From an uncultured Hyphomicrobiales bacterium (GTDB lineage Bacteria > Pseudomonadota > Alphaproteobacteria > Rhizobiales > Xanthobacteraceae): a stretch of DNA of 64,000 nucleotides. Below, in pieces: positions 1-9,276 of the stretch. The stretch is taken from the NCBI GenBank assembly GCA_903878085.1, contig CAIRGJ010000036.1, positions 62,001 through 126,000 of the forward strand, read 5' to 3'. A program made the translations under genes and the position numbers. How positions within the stretch are numbered: the first letter of the stretch is position 1; each line of letters opens with the position of its first letter. Under the pieces are notes generated by a model that did not search any database, was not told the DNA's origin, and saw nothing but the letters and a program-made list of their open reading frames with translations.

Positions 1-3000
1 GGATCACAAAACTACGCAGGAACAGATGGCCTACCTGCGGCGCCTCGTCCTGGGTCGGGGGGTCCATCGCCACCCACATCTGGCCGCCGACCATGCGCGG
101 ATAAACATCGGTGAATCTGAACAATGAGCCGGCGTCGTCGGTCTCGAAATAGACGACCTGGTGATTGTCGCGCGCGCGCACGCGCAAATCGCCGAGCAGC
201 GCCGTATCGCGGCCGATTTTGGAGGCCAGAGAGAACGTGCGGATGCGCCCGCCGCGGCGCGTCAGCCTGAGGTCGAGCCCGCGCATCGTCTCGCCATTAT
301 GGCCGGCCACGGTGCCAAGCTTGATGTCGAGATCGAGATCGGCCTGCTTCTTGTTCTTGTCCGCCGCGCCGGCCAGCGACGCCTTGACGAACTGGCGGCC
401 GTCATAGACGTCGCCGCGCATCGTCACGCGCAATACGTTGTCGGTGCCGCGATCGGCCTTAAGCGAGGTCTTGTCGCCATCCGACAGGCTGAACACCGGG
501 AAGTTCGCCGCCAGCAACTCGCCTGAATTATCGATTTCGACCGAACCTTTTACCGAGGCGCCGGCACCGTCGATGCTGAGATCGTCGAGCTTCGCCGATT
601 TGGCGGTCCTGGTCAGTGTGTAGGTCGCCCGCGCCGGTTTGCCCGCGGCCTTCAGCCAGCCTGGCAACAGATTGTCGATCTTCACCGGGGTTAGATCGGC
701 CTCCACACTCATCTTGTCTTCGGTCGAATTGTCGCCGACGCGGCCATTCACTTTAATGGGAATCGAGCCGGTAATTGCGCCGCCGAGATCCATGCCGAGC
801 CTGCGCCGCGACGCTTCGTCGATGTTCGCGGTCATGCGCAATTCGGCGTCGGCGTCGCCTTTCTGCCTGCGCAGATCGATGGTGGCCGGCGTGCCGTTGA
901 TCTTGACGTCGCCTTTGACCTGATAGCCGTCAGGGCCAGCCGTCACGCGTAGCGCCGATGCTTCGAGCTTTTGCCCGAGCAGCATCTTGTCGGCGGCAAA
1001 GTTGGTCAGGTCGGCGGTGACGGAATAAGTCACTGCTCCCTTCGCAATTGTCTTCGCCAACGGCACGCTGACGGTCACCTGCGCGGCGACGGTGCCGCGG
1101 CTCGACGCCGGATCGAGCATGATGCCGACATTATCGCGCAAGCCGTCGGTGGCCAGCAAAGCCGCGGCCGCGGCCATGGTGCCATCGATGCGGAAGATGG
1201 CGCGCGCCAGTGCAGGCTTCGGATGGGTGTCTGGCACCTCGAACACGCCGCTCGCGACATTGAGCTTGCGGCCGCCGGCCTCGACGGTGCCGCGGCCGAG
1301 ACTGACGGTGGCGCTGCGCCCGGTGATGCGGATCGTCAGATCGGCGTCCCGGATCGGCGGCAAGTTGTCGATCGGGCGCAAGGTCGTGCCGCTGGTTTCG
1401 ATATCGATGGAGAGGCCGTCTTCGGGAGTCGGCGGGCCGCCGTTCTTGAAGTCGATCAGCGGCGCGTTGCCGGCGACCACCACGCGCTCGACCGTGCCGC
1501 CCGATATATGATCCTCGACCCAAGTGCGCACCTCATTGGCGGCAAACACCGGCCACACCCGTTTCATCACCGATGTCGGCATGCGGGTGCCGGCGACGCC
1601 GAACGCCAGACGCGGCTCGCCCGAATAATCCAGACTGCCCGTGACCGCGATACCGACGTTACGCAGCGGCCGGGTGTCGATGCGGCTGAAGTCGCCCTGG
1701 TCGAGGTCGATGCGTTTGCGCACCGGATCGATGCGGGCGCGCACCGCGATGCGGTTGAGCGCGGTGCCCTCCTCGTCGCCCGCTCCCGCCGAACCGAGAA
1801 TGACCGGATCGATTACCGGATCGCCGCGCGTGACGGTCAAGTTCCACGCCGTCTGATCGGCGGCGGGCGCCTCCAACATGGCCTGCAGGGTGAACTGGTT
1901 GCCGCCGGACTTGATCTGGAACGGAACGATCAAATTGCGCCGCGCCGCATCCCAATTGAACCGGACGTCGGCATGGTCGATGGCGACGTGAACATCCGGA
2001 TTGTCGTGATCGGTAATGGTGCCGGCGTCCGCCAGCAACTGGCCCTGGATCGCTTGCGGCGTGCCATCGGGCAGAATGTCGGCGCGGATGCTGGCCGACA
2101 GCGGCAGATCGGCGTCGATGGCGGCGGTCTCGTTGATGCGCAACGCAAGCAGAATATCGCGCGCCGCGACGTTGCGGGCCTCGACGCCGACCGCGCGGAT
2201 GCCGTCGGCAAGCGGCCGCATCGCCGCGCTGAGCACCCACGGCCTTGCCGGGTTGTCGGACTCGAGACGGAAGATCACGCCGCCCTGCGCCGGCCGCCTC
2301 AGGCTGGCGTTGATCTGGTCGAATTTCCACTGCTTGCCGTTGCGCCGATCGTCGACCACCAGATTACCGTTCTTGAGGCCGAGCTCGCGCAACTCGTGAC
2401 CGTCAAAGCCGGTGGCGCCGGCGCCGTCGATCCAGGCCATCAGGCCGGTGACGTCTTCCAGTTCATTGCGCAATGAGGCCTGCGGCGTGGCATTCGCAGC
2501 CGGCCGTGCCGGCGCGAGCGCAGGAGAAGCGGTCGCCAGTGGCCGGTTGTCGGCGCCGGCGAAGACCGTGACGCGGCCGTCGGTTTCGATACGGACCGCC
2601 ATTTCGGCGCCGACCAGATTGAGACTCTGCGCCCGCACATGACCGCTAAGCAGGCTCAAACCGGAAATTCCGACTTCCGCCTTGGGCGCGCTCGCCACCA
2701 CTGTGCCGTCGCCATCGCGTACGACGATGTCGCGCAACCGCAACGAGGTACGTCCCTTCTCGTCGCGTTCGATCTGGGTGCCGCCGACCACGACGGTGTG
2801 TTTGTCGCTGAAGTTTTCCTCGATCGCCGCCTTCAGCCAAGGCGTCGCCATTTCGAGCTCGATGGGACCGTTCGACAGCCGCCACCACAGGCCGAGAGAG
2901 CCGACCGTCGCCACCGCCACCACGATCGTGGTGCCCCAGAACAGCCGGCGCAGATAACGATGGCGCAGAAAGCGGGCGGCACCGCGGCGCATCGCGCCCC

Positions 3001-3097
3001 AGCGTCTGCGGCCTAAACCATGCGCGGCGTGACGATGCCGCGCATGACCCGACGCCGGCGCGTGGTGAGCTGGGTGCTTGTGGTCTTTACCCGTCAT
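1..3097 (-). CDS. AsmA-like / DUF3971 domain envelope protein, C-terminus beyond left edge
   Basis: A long open frame starts at the ATG at 3097 and runs off the left edge after 1032 complete codons with no stop. The N-terminus is His/Arg-rich (residues 1-50) and is followed by one hydrophobic segment at about 52-72 (LFWGTTIVVAVATVGSLGL). This is the inner-membrane anchor expected of AsmA/YhdP-type proteins, whose large periplasmic beta-rich region is thought to move phospholipid toward the outer membrane. After the anchor the sequence has the repetitive short beta-strand character of DUF3971 proteins (for example SLRLRDIVVRDGDG and AQSLNLVGAEMAVRIETDG). The gene is divergent from the bcp peroxiredoxin gene, about 200 bp away. 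Family assignment comes from architecture and composition, so the exact subfamily is uncertain. Confidence 0.8.
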   Translation of the reverse strand, partial: MTGKDHKHPAHHAPASGHARHRHAAHGLGRRRWGAMRRGAARFLRHRYLRRLFWGTTIVVAVATVGSLGLWWRLSNGPIELEMATPWLKAAIEENFSDKHTVVVGGTQIERDEKGRTSLRLRDIVVRDGDGTVVASAPKAEVGISGLSLLSGHVRAQSLNLVGAEMAVRIETDGRVTVFAGADNRPLATASPALAPARPAANATPQASLRNELEDVTGLMAWIDGAGATGFDGHELRELGLKNGNLVVDDRRNGKQWKFDQINASLRRPAQGGVIFRLESDNPARPWVLSAAMRPLADGIRAVGVEARNVAARDILLALRINETAAIDADLPLSASIRADILPDGTPQAIQGQLLADAGTITDHDNPDVHVAIDHADVRFNWDAARRNLIVPFQIKSGGNQFTLQAMLEAPAADQTAWNLTVTRGDPVIDPVILGSAGAGDEEGTALNRIAVRARIDPVRKRIDLDQGDFSRIDTRPLRNVGIAVTGSLDYSGEPRLAFGVAGTRMPTSVMKRVWPVFAANEVRTWVEDHISGGTVERVVVAGNAPLIDFKNGGPPTPEDGLSIDIETSGTTLRPIDNLPPIRDADLTIRITGRSATVSLGRGTVEAGGRKLNVASGVFEVPDTHPKPALARAIFRIDGTMAAAAALLATDGLRDNVGIMLDPASSRGTVAAQVTVSVPLAKTIAKGAVTYSVTADLTNFAADKMLLGQKLEASALRVTAGPDGYQVKGDVKINGTPATIDLRRQKGDADAELRMTANIDEASRRRLGMDLGGAITGSIPIKVNGRVGDNSTEDKMSVEADLTPVKIDNLLPGWLKAAGKPARATYTLTRTAKSAKLDDLSIDGAGASVKGSVEIDNSGELLAANFPVFSLSDGDKTSLKADRGTDNVLRVTMRGDVYDGRQFVKASLAGAADKNKKQADLDLDIKLGTVAGHNGETMRGLDLRLTRRGGRIRTFSLASKIGRDTALLGDLRVRARDNHQVVYFETDDAGSLFRFTDVYPRMVGGQMWVAMDPPTQDEAPQVGHLFLRSFVI

Positions 3098-3298
3098 GCC
3101 GCTAGAATTTTGTCCCTGGAAATTCGCCTGCGCATGTGTCGCGCACGCTGCGGGCGCCCGCCCGCACAAGCGGACGGCACGGCATCTGGCCGATTCGTCG
3201 GCCCAAATCGATGGACCCGGTTGCGCCCACCCCGCGCAAATGGCAATGGCGGTCTATTGACCGACATTGACCGGTCGAAAACGACGAAAGGAAGGCAT

Positions 3299-3781
3299 AT
3301 GGCGCGTGAATTGCCCCGAGAATTGGCAGAAGGCGACAAGGCGCCGCCCTTCACCCTGGTCCGCGATGGCGGCACGCGCGTGTCGCTGAAGGATTTCAAA
3401 GGCCGCAAGCTGGTCCTCTATTTCTATCCAAAGGCCAACACGCCGGGCTGCACCAAGGAAGCCATCGCGTTTTCCGGCCTGCGCGCGGCCTTTGCCAAGG
3501 CCGATACCGACATTCTGGGTGTTTCCGCCGATCCGGTGGCGGCACAGGACAAATTCAAAGCCAAACATAAACTCTCGATCGCGCTCGCGTCCGATGAGTC
3601 GAAGGAGATGCTGCAAGCCTATGGCGCTTGGGGTGAGAAATCGATGTATGGCCTAAAATTCATTGGCGTCATCCGCAAGACGTTCCTCATCGGGCCCGAC
3701 GGCCGCATTGCCCAGATCTGGCCGAAGGTCCGCGTGCCGGGCCACGCCGAAGCGGTGCTAGAGGCTGCCCGCAGCCTTTGA
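3299..3781 (+). CDS. bcp: Thioredoxin-dependent peroxiredoxin, BCP/PrxQ type (1-Cys)
   Basis: Reduces hydrogen peroxide and organic hydroperoxides in the cytoplasm. The 160-residue product has the AhpC/TSA fold signature: YFYPKANTPGCT with the peroxidatic Cys51, then GVSADP and the late Arg-containing strand. No second cysteine exists anywhere in the protein, so the resolving Cys found five residues downstream in 2-Cys BCPs is missing and an external thiol must resolve the sulfenate. The frame is open upstream to 3020, but the ATG at 3299 is preceded by AAAGGAAGG and matches the family N-terminus (residues LAEGDKAPPF), so it was chosen. It is divergent from the DUF3971 gene. Confidence 0.95.
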   Translation: MARELPRELAEGDKAPPFTLVRDGGTRVSLKDFKGRKLVLYFYPKANTPGCTKEAIAFSGLRAAFAKADTDILGVSADPVAAQDKFKAKHKLSIALASDESKEMLQAYGAWGEKSMYGLKFIGVIRKTFLIGPDGRIAQIWPKVRVPGHAEAVLEAARSL

Positions 3782-3959
3782 TGGGCGTGATCTGACCCGG
3801 AAAAAGGTACCCAGTTTTTGGGATTACGCGCGGTAATACCCTGCTTTTACAGTAGAATCGTACCGCTTGCAGGCCGGAATTTCCGCTTTTTTAACCGTAT
3901 CGGTTTGATATCGGCGCGGCCGGTCCGCGCGCCCGCGGCCGAACCGGCGCGGAGCGTTC

Positions 3960-5312
3960 ATGTCGAATTCCTATCACTCTCCCTATGAATACACCGGGCG
4001 CGCCGCCCCTGTTGGCGCCGCCCGCGCCCAGTCGGCCGGTACGGTGTCGCAACATCTGCATCGGGCCCGCGGTAGCGACTACACGCTGGTGCACGGCGGC
4101 CACCAGGTCCGCATCGGGCCGGTGGCGTTTTGGATCGTGGTCGGCACTCTGGTGGTGATGGGCGTGTGGTCGATTGCCACCGGCACCTATTTCGCCTTCA
4201 GCAATGACGTGCTGACGCGGCTGGTCGGCCGCCAGGCCGAGTTGCAGTTCGCGTATGAAGACCGCATTGCCGAACTGCGCGGCCAGGTAGATCGCATCAC
4301 CAGCCGGCAACTGCTCGACCAGGAGCAGTTCGAACAGAAGCTCTCCAGCCTGATGCAACGGCAAGCGGTTCTGGAATCCCGCACCTCGGCGCTGTCAGGC
4401 GATCTCTCCACCACCGGCTCGATCAAGCCGGCCCGCATCGCGCCGCCGCCCGAGCCGGCGAAGCCGAAAGCGCGGCCGATCAGCGATACCGTCATCTTCA
4501 CCGCCCCACCCGATCGCGAGGCGCGGCTGCAGTCGCGTGAACTGCCAGGCACCGCCACCCGCACCGCCGAACGCGGCAATGCCACGGGGCTCGACGGCAT
4601 TCTGACCCGTGTCGCCTTTTCGCTCGACAAGATCGAGCGCAAGCAGACCGCGACGCTCACCGACATGGAAGAGCGCATCGACAGCAAGGCGCGCAGCATG
4701 CGCAGCGTGCTCGCCGATCTGGGCGTCGAAGTCGGTCCAGCGCCGAAGGGCGGCGGCATCGGCGGACCCTATGTGCCGGTCAAGACGCCGACCTCAGGCG
4801 CCAGCGCCTTCGAGCGCCAGATGTATCGCATCAGTGTCGCGCGCGCGCAGGTCAACCAATATTCCAACACCCTGGTCACCGTTCCGGTGCGCAAGCCGAT
4901 CTTCGGCGATATCGACATGAGCTCGCCGTTCGGCATGCGCATGGATCCGTTCATGAAAGGCCCGGCCATCCACACCGGCATCGACATGCGCGGCGACACC
5001 GGCGATCCGGTGCGCGTCACCGCCAATGGCACCGTGACGGTCGCCGGCTGGAACGGCGGCTATGGCAACATGGTCGAGGTCGATCACGGCAATGGCTTCG
5101 CCACCCGTTACGGTCATATGTCGAAGATCGAAGTGAAAGTCGGCCAGCACGTTCGGATCGGCGAAACCATCGGCCGCATCGGCTCGACCGGCCGCTCGAC
5201 CGGCCCACATCTGCACTATGAGACGCGGATCGATGGCGAAGCGGTCGACCCGCAGAAATTTTTGCGGGCGGGGTTGCGGTTGGGCAGCGGGATATTAGGC
5301 AGCAATATCTAA
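3960..5312 (+). CDS. M23 family metallopeptidase (membrane-anchored, coiled coil)
   Basis: A 450-residue cell-wall endopeptidase or endopeptidase regulator. Order of parts: a polar N-terminus, one transmembrane helix at about 56-78 (VAFWIVVGTLVVMGVW), a predicted coiled coil at about 88-145 (RQAELQFAYEDRIAELRG), a Pro/Ala-rich linker, then a LytM/M23 domain from about residue 310. The zinc site is intact: H338 and D342 (HTGID) and the HLH motif at 417-419, so it should be an active DD-endopeptidase and not a degenerate EnvC/NlpD-type activator. It probably cleaves peptidoglycan cross-links in the periplasm. The long inverted repeat just after the stop probably separates it from convergent prfB. 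Confidence 0.93.
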   Translation: MSNSYHSPYEYTGRAAPVGAARAQSAGTVSQHLHRARGSDYTLVHGGHQVRIGPVAFWIVVGTLVVMGVWSIATGTYFAFSNDVLTRLVGRQAELQFAYEDRIAELRGQVDRITSRQLLDQEQFEQKLSSLMQRQAVLESRTSALSGDLSTTGSIKPARIAPPPEPAKPKARPISDTVIFTAPPDREARLQSRELPGTATRTAERGNATGLDGILTRVAFSLDKIERKQTATLTDMEERIDSKARSMRSVLADLGVEVGPAPKGGGIGGPYVPVKTPTSGASAFERQMYRISVARAQVNQYSNTLVTVPVRKPIFGDIDMSSPFGMRMDPFMKGPAIHTGIDMRGDTGDPVRVTANGTVTVAGWNGGYGNMVEVDHGNGFATRYGHMSKIEVKVGQHVRIGETIGRIGSTGRSTGPHLHYETRIDGEAVDPQKFLRAGLRLGSGILGSNI

Positions 5313-5315
5313 ACT

Positions 5316-5406
5316 CGTCATGATCGGGCTTGTCCCGGCCATCCACGACTTACTTCTTCTTAAAATCTCTAAGACGTGGATGCCCGGGACAAGGCCGGGC
5401 ATGACG
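5316..5406. repeat. Intergenic imperfect palindrome (about 35-bp arms)
   Basis: The left arm (5316-5350, beginning CGTCATGATCGGGCTTGTCC) and right arm (5372-5406, ending CCGGGCATGACG) are inverted copies with about five mismatches, separated by 21 nt. It fills the space between the convergent M23 and prfB genes. The arm sequence resembles dispersed palindromic elements of the type CATGCCCGGCCTTGTCCCGG that I recall from intergenic regions of Bradyrhizobium-type genomes. It would form a strong hairpin in RNA from either strand and may end transcription in both directions. Confidence 0.8.
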
Positions 5407-5438
5407 CCGAGAGAGAGGTGCATCGCCACGACGCTCCC

Positions 5439-6570
5439 CTACTCCACGTCCTCGACGCTCTCCGGCCCGCCGCCGAACGCCTTCTGCGCCAATGCTGCCT
5501 GCATGAAGGGATCGAGATCGCCATCGAGCACGGCGCCGGTGTCTGAAGTCGAAATGCCGGTGCGCAGGTCTTTGACCATCTGATAGGGCTGCAACACGTA
5601 AGAGCGGATCTGGTGGCCCCAGCCGATGTCGGTCTTGGCGGCCTGATCGAGCACCGCCTTGTCCTCGCGCTTCTTCATCTCGGCTTCGAACAATTTGGCG
5701 CGCAGCATGTCCCAGGCCATGGCGCGATTGCGGTGCTGCGAACGATCCTGCTGGCACTTCACCACGGTGTTGGTGGGAATATGCGTCAGCCGCACCGCCG
5801 ACTCGGTCTTGTTGACGTGCTGGCCGCCGGCGCCGCCCGAGCGCATAACGTCGGTCCGGACGTCGTTCTCGTTGATGTCGATCTTGATGCGGTCGTCGAC
5901 CACCGGAAACACCACGACGCTGGCGAACGACGTGTGCCGGCGCGCGTTGGAATCGAACGGCGAGATGCGCACCAGCCGGTGCACGCCGTTCTCGTTCTTG
6001 AGCCAGCCATAGGCATTGTGGCCCTTGATCTGGACGGTCGCCGATTTGATGCCGGCGCCCTCGCCTTCGCTCTCTTCGATCCAGTCGACCTTGTAGCCGT
6101 GCTGTTCGGCCCAGCGCACATACATGCGCGCCAGCATGTTGGCCCAGTCCTGGCTCTCGGTACCGCCGGCGCCGGCGTGGACCTCGAGATAGCAATCATT
6201 GGCGTCGGCTTCGCCCGACAGCAGCGCCTCGAGCTCGCGCCGCGCCACTTCGGCCTTGAGATTCTTGAGGGCGGTCTCCGCCTCGGTGACGGTGGCGTCG
6301 TCCTTTTCGGACTCGCCCAGCTCAATCAACATCAGCTGATCGTCGAGATCGCGCTCGATGCGGCCAATGGCGTTGAGAGAATCGTCCAACGCGTCGCGCT
6401 CGCGCATGGTGCGCTGCGCCTTGGCCTGGTCGTTCCAGAATGTCGGGTCTTCGGTCGCCTTGTTCAGTTCGGCGAGACGCCGTTGCGCGGTATCGACGTC
6501 AAAGATGCCTCCTCAGCAGTCCGACGGACTGCTTGATGTCATCGATGAGGCTCTGAGTTTCAGCGCGCAT
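5439..6570 (-). CDS. prfB: Peptide chain release factor 2, with programmed +1 frameshift
   Basis: Recognises UGA and UAA in the ribosomal A site and triggers peptide release. Translation starts at the ATG at 6570 and reads 23 codons ([11 protein letters not shown]...LLRRHL) to an in-frame TGA at 6501-6499. A +1 shift continues as [14 protein letters not shown] and on to the stop at 5439, giving about 376 residues, normal for RF2. The body contains SPF (stop-codon recognition tripeptide, in [12 protein letters not shown]) and GGQ ([12 protein letters not shown], peptidyl-tRNA hydrolysis). It lies 92 bp downstream of mrcA on the same strand. Annotation that ignores the shift would start falsely at 6407 and lose 54 residues. 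Confidence 0.96.
6499..6513 (-). promoter_or_regulatory. prfB: RF2 programmed +1 frameshift site (autoregulation)
   Basis: On the minus strand the sequence reads AGGAGG CAT CTT TGA C. An internal Shine-Dalgarno-like AGGAGG (6513-6508) sits three bases before the slippery CTT, which is followed by the in-frame TGA and a C. This is the classical arrangement: slow termination at UGA, when RF2 is scarce, lets peptidyl-tRNA-Leu slip from CUU to UUU. The zero-frame product would be only 23 residues long. Confidence 0.97.
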
Positions 6571-6662
6571 GTTCTATGTCCGTCGCCGCCTGCGGGCGGC
6601 CTTCAAATCCGGGTTGGGATGTAGCGTTGCAATCGCGCCGGCGCAACCAGCGCTTCAGACCG

Positions 6663-9140
6663 TCAGTACAGCCCGCCGGTGCCGGAGCGCACGGCGCGGT
6701 CGGCGTCGGGCGACACGCCCGCGCCCCAGGCGCGGCCGCCGCCCTGCCCGCCTTGATCGTTGCCGTAGCCAACCACCGAGTAATTATCCGGCGGTGCGGT
6801 GCCAGGTTTGAAGGCTTCCAAAATCGCCTTCTCGGTGCCGGGGCCGGCGCGCATGCCGGTCTTGGCATCGACCCGGATCAGCTTGATGCCGGGCGGCACA
6901 CGGAACGGCGAGCCGGCCTTGTCGGCCAATGCGAGCTTCATGAAATCCTTGACGATCGGCGCCGCCAAGGCGCCGCCGGTGGCGCGGTTCGCCAAATGGC
7001 GCGGCTTGTCGTAGCCGAGATAGACGCCGACCACGACGTCGGACGTATAGCCAATGAACCAGGCGTCTTTTTCGTCGTTGGTGGTGCCGGTCTTGCCGGC
7101 GACCGGCTTGCCAACTTCCTTTTGGAAGCCGGCGCCGCCGGCGGTGCCGCGCAGCACGACGCCTTCCATGATCGATGTCATCTGATAGGCGGTCATCGGA
7201 TCGAGCACCTGCTCGCGCCGGTCGACCAGTGACGGCTCGGGCTGGTTCGCCCATTTCTTGGCATCGCAGGCCGGGCATTCGCGCTCGTCGTGCCGATACA
7301 CGGTGTGGCCGTAGCGGTCCTGGATGCGGTCGACCAGCGTCGGCTTCACGCGGCGGCCGCCATTGTCGAACATCGCATAGGCGGTCACCATGCGCAGCAG
7401 CGTCGTTTCGCCAGCGCCGAGCGCGAAGGACAAATAAGGCGGCAGATCGTCATAGATGCCGAAGCGCTTGGCATAGTCGGCAATGATCGGCATGCCGATG
7501 TCTTGCGCCAGCCGCACCGTCATGACGTTGCGCGAATGCTCGATACCGAAACGCAACGTCGATGGCCCGAAGAAATTGCCTTCGTAATTCTCCGGCTTCC
7601 AGACGCCGAGGCCTGGCCCCTGATCGATCTCGAGCGGTGCGTCGAGGATGAGTGTCGACGGCGTATAGCCGTTATCGAGGGCTGCGGCGTAGACGATCGG
7701 CTTGAACGAGGAGCCCGGCTGGCGCAGCGCCTGCGTCGCGCGGTTAAACTGGCTCTGGTCGTAGGAGAAACCGCCGACCATCGCGAGGACGCGCCCGGTC
7801 CAGGGATCTTCCACCACCATCGCGCCGGAGACTTCGGGAATCTGGTGCAGCCGGTACTGGCCCTCGGCACTGGCCGGCTCGACATAGATGACGTCGCCGG
7901 GATTGATCACCTGGCTGACCTTGGCCGGCGCCTTGCCGCCGGTCCGGGCCCACTTCACGCCGTCCAGCGGCACGATGCCGATGGTGCGGTCCTTGCTGAC
8001 ATAGCCGCCCGGCTCGCGGCCCGGCTGCAAGCCGATGCGCGCCGACGCGTCGCCGACCTCAAGCACGACGGCCAAACGCCACGGCGCGATGTCGGCCAGC
8101 GCCTTGACCTCGGCGAGCTTTGTGCCCCAGTCGCCGGAAATATCGGCCTTGGCGACCGGACCGCGCCAGCCCTGCTTTTCGTCGAATTGCACGAGGCCGT
8201 CGGTCAGCGTCTTGCGCGCGATCACCTGCATCTTGGTGTCGAGCGAGGTGCGCACCGACAGGCCGCCTTCGTACAGCTTCTTTTCGCCGTAGCGGTCGTT
8301 GAGTTCGCGGCGCACTTCCTCGGTGAAGTATTCCGCCGCGAAGGTGTGCACGCTGGAAGGCTTCTGCGTCACGCCGAGCCCGGTCTTTTTGGCCTTGTCG
8401 GCGTCGGCGGCCTTGATGAAGCCGGACTCCGCCATACGGTCGATCACCCAGTTGCGCCGCTCCATCGCCCGCTCGCGGAAGCGGAACGGGTGATAGTTGT
8501 TCGGCGCCTTCGGCAGCGAGGCGAGATAGGCGACTTCGGGGATGGTCAGTTCGTTGACGGACTTGTCGAAGTAGACGAGCGACGCGGCGGCGATGCCGTA
8601 GGCGCCAAGGCCGAGATATATCTCGTTCAAGTAAAGCTCGAGGATCTTCTCTTTGCTGTAAGTGCGCTCGATCTTGAGCGCCAACAGCGCTTCCTTGGCT
8701 TTGCGTGCGATCGAAACTTCGTTCGATAACAAGAAGTTCTTGGCGACTTGTTGCGTGATAGTCGAGGCGCCTTGCGGCCTGCGGCTGGAGCCGAAATTCT
8801 GCAGATAGTTGAAGCCGGCGCGCGCGATGCCGGTGAAATCCAAGCCCCCATGCTCGTAGAAGTTCTTATCCTCGGCCGCGAGGAAGCCGGAGATCACCAG
8901 CTTCGGCACCGCCTGGATCGGGATATAGAGACGGCGTTCGCGGGCATATTCGCCGAGCAGCGAGCCGTCGGCGGCGTGCACCCGCGTCATCACCGGCGGC
9001 TCGTAATCCTGGAGCTGCGAGTAGTCCGGCAGGTCCTTGGAAAAATGCCACAGCAAACCGGCCGTGGCTGCGACACCGACCACGAACAGGATGGTGCCCA
9101 CCGCGAACAGAAAACCTAGGAAGCGCAGAACGAGCTTCAT
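6663..9140 (-). CDS. mrcA: Penicillin-binding protein 1A (bifunctional transglycosylase/transpeptidase)
   Basis: An 825-residue class A PBP that polymerises glycan strands and cross-links peptides in the periplasm. Visible parts: an N-terminal membrane anchor (residues about 8-32), a GT51 transglycosylase domain with catalytic E90 in EDKNFYEHGG, then a transpeptidase domain. The latter has the SxxK motif at S477-K480 (PGSSFKP), an SRN motif (EHSRNVMT) and KTGT at 683-686. An OB-like insert lies between the two domains. The C-terminus is a Gly/Asp-rich tail (GNDQGGQGGGRAWG). It follows amiC by 136 bp and precedes prfB by 92 bp on the same strand, so a cell-wall operon is plausible. Confidence 0.96.
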   Translation of the reverse strand: MKLVLRFLGFLFAVGTILFVVGVAATAGLLWHFSKDLPDYSQLQDYEPPVMTRVHAADGSLLGEYARERRLYIPIQAVPKLVISGFLAAEDKNFYEHGGLDFTGIARAGFNYLQNFGSSRRPQGASTITQQVAKNFLLSNEVSIARKAKEALLALKIERTYSKEKILELYLNEIYLGLGAYGIAAASLVYFDKSVNELTIPEVAYLASLPKAPNNYHPFRFRERAMERRNWVIDRMAESGFIKAADADKAKKTGLGVTQKPSSVHTFAAEYFTEEVRRELNDRYGEKKLYEGGLSVRTSLDTKMQVIARKTLTDGLVQFDEKQGWRGPVAKADISGDWGTKLAEVKALADIAPWRLAVVLEVGDASARIGLQPGREPGGYVSKDRTIGIVPLDGVKWARTGGKAPAKVSQVINPGDVIYVEPASAEGQYRLHQIPEVSGAMVVEDPWTGRVLAMVGGFSYDQSQFNRATQALRQPGSSFKPIVYAAALDNGYTPSTLILDAPLEIDQGPGLGVWKPENYEGNFFGPSTLRFGIEHSRNVMTVRLAQDIGMPIIADYAKRFGIYDDLPPYLSFALGAGETTLLRMVTAYAMFDNGGRRVKPTLVDRIQDRYGHTVYRHDERECPACDAKKWANQPEPSLVDRREQVLDPMTAYQMTSIMEGVVLRGTAGGAGFQKEVGKPVAGKTGTTNDEKDAWFIGYTSDVVVGVYLGYDKPRHLANRATGGALAAPIVKDFMKLALADKAGSPFRVPPGIKLIRVDAKTGMRAGPGTEKAILEAFKPGTAPPDNYSVVGYGNDQGGQGGGRAWGAGVSPDADRAVRSGTGGLY

Positions 9141-9276
9141 GAACGAATGGTCCCGCCTCGAATCGGCGCAAGTTCAGGATAGATCATGCCGGTATCGCCC
9201 CGATGCAAGGTTCCGGCAAGGCTCTGTGGTCGCCCGGTTTTATGTTGAAACTGAGGCCGTTTAACCAGCGTCCGCA

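Noticed and set aside
971-2476. 501-codon plus-strand open frame
   Set aside because: It is the shadow of the minus-strand DUF3971 gene: Arg/His/Gly-rich with no recognisable domain and no ribosome-binding site.
7290-8729. 479-codon plus-strand open frame
   Set aside because: It is antisense to the PBP1A gene.
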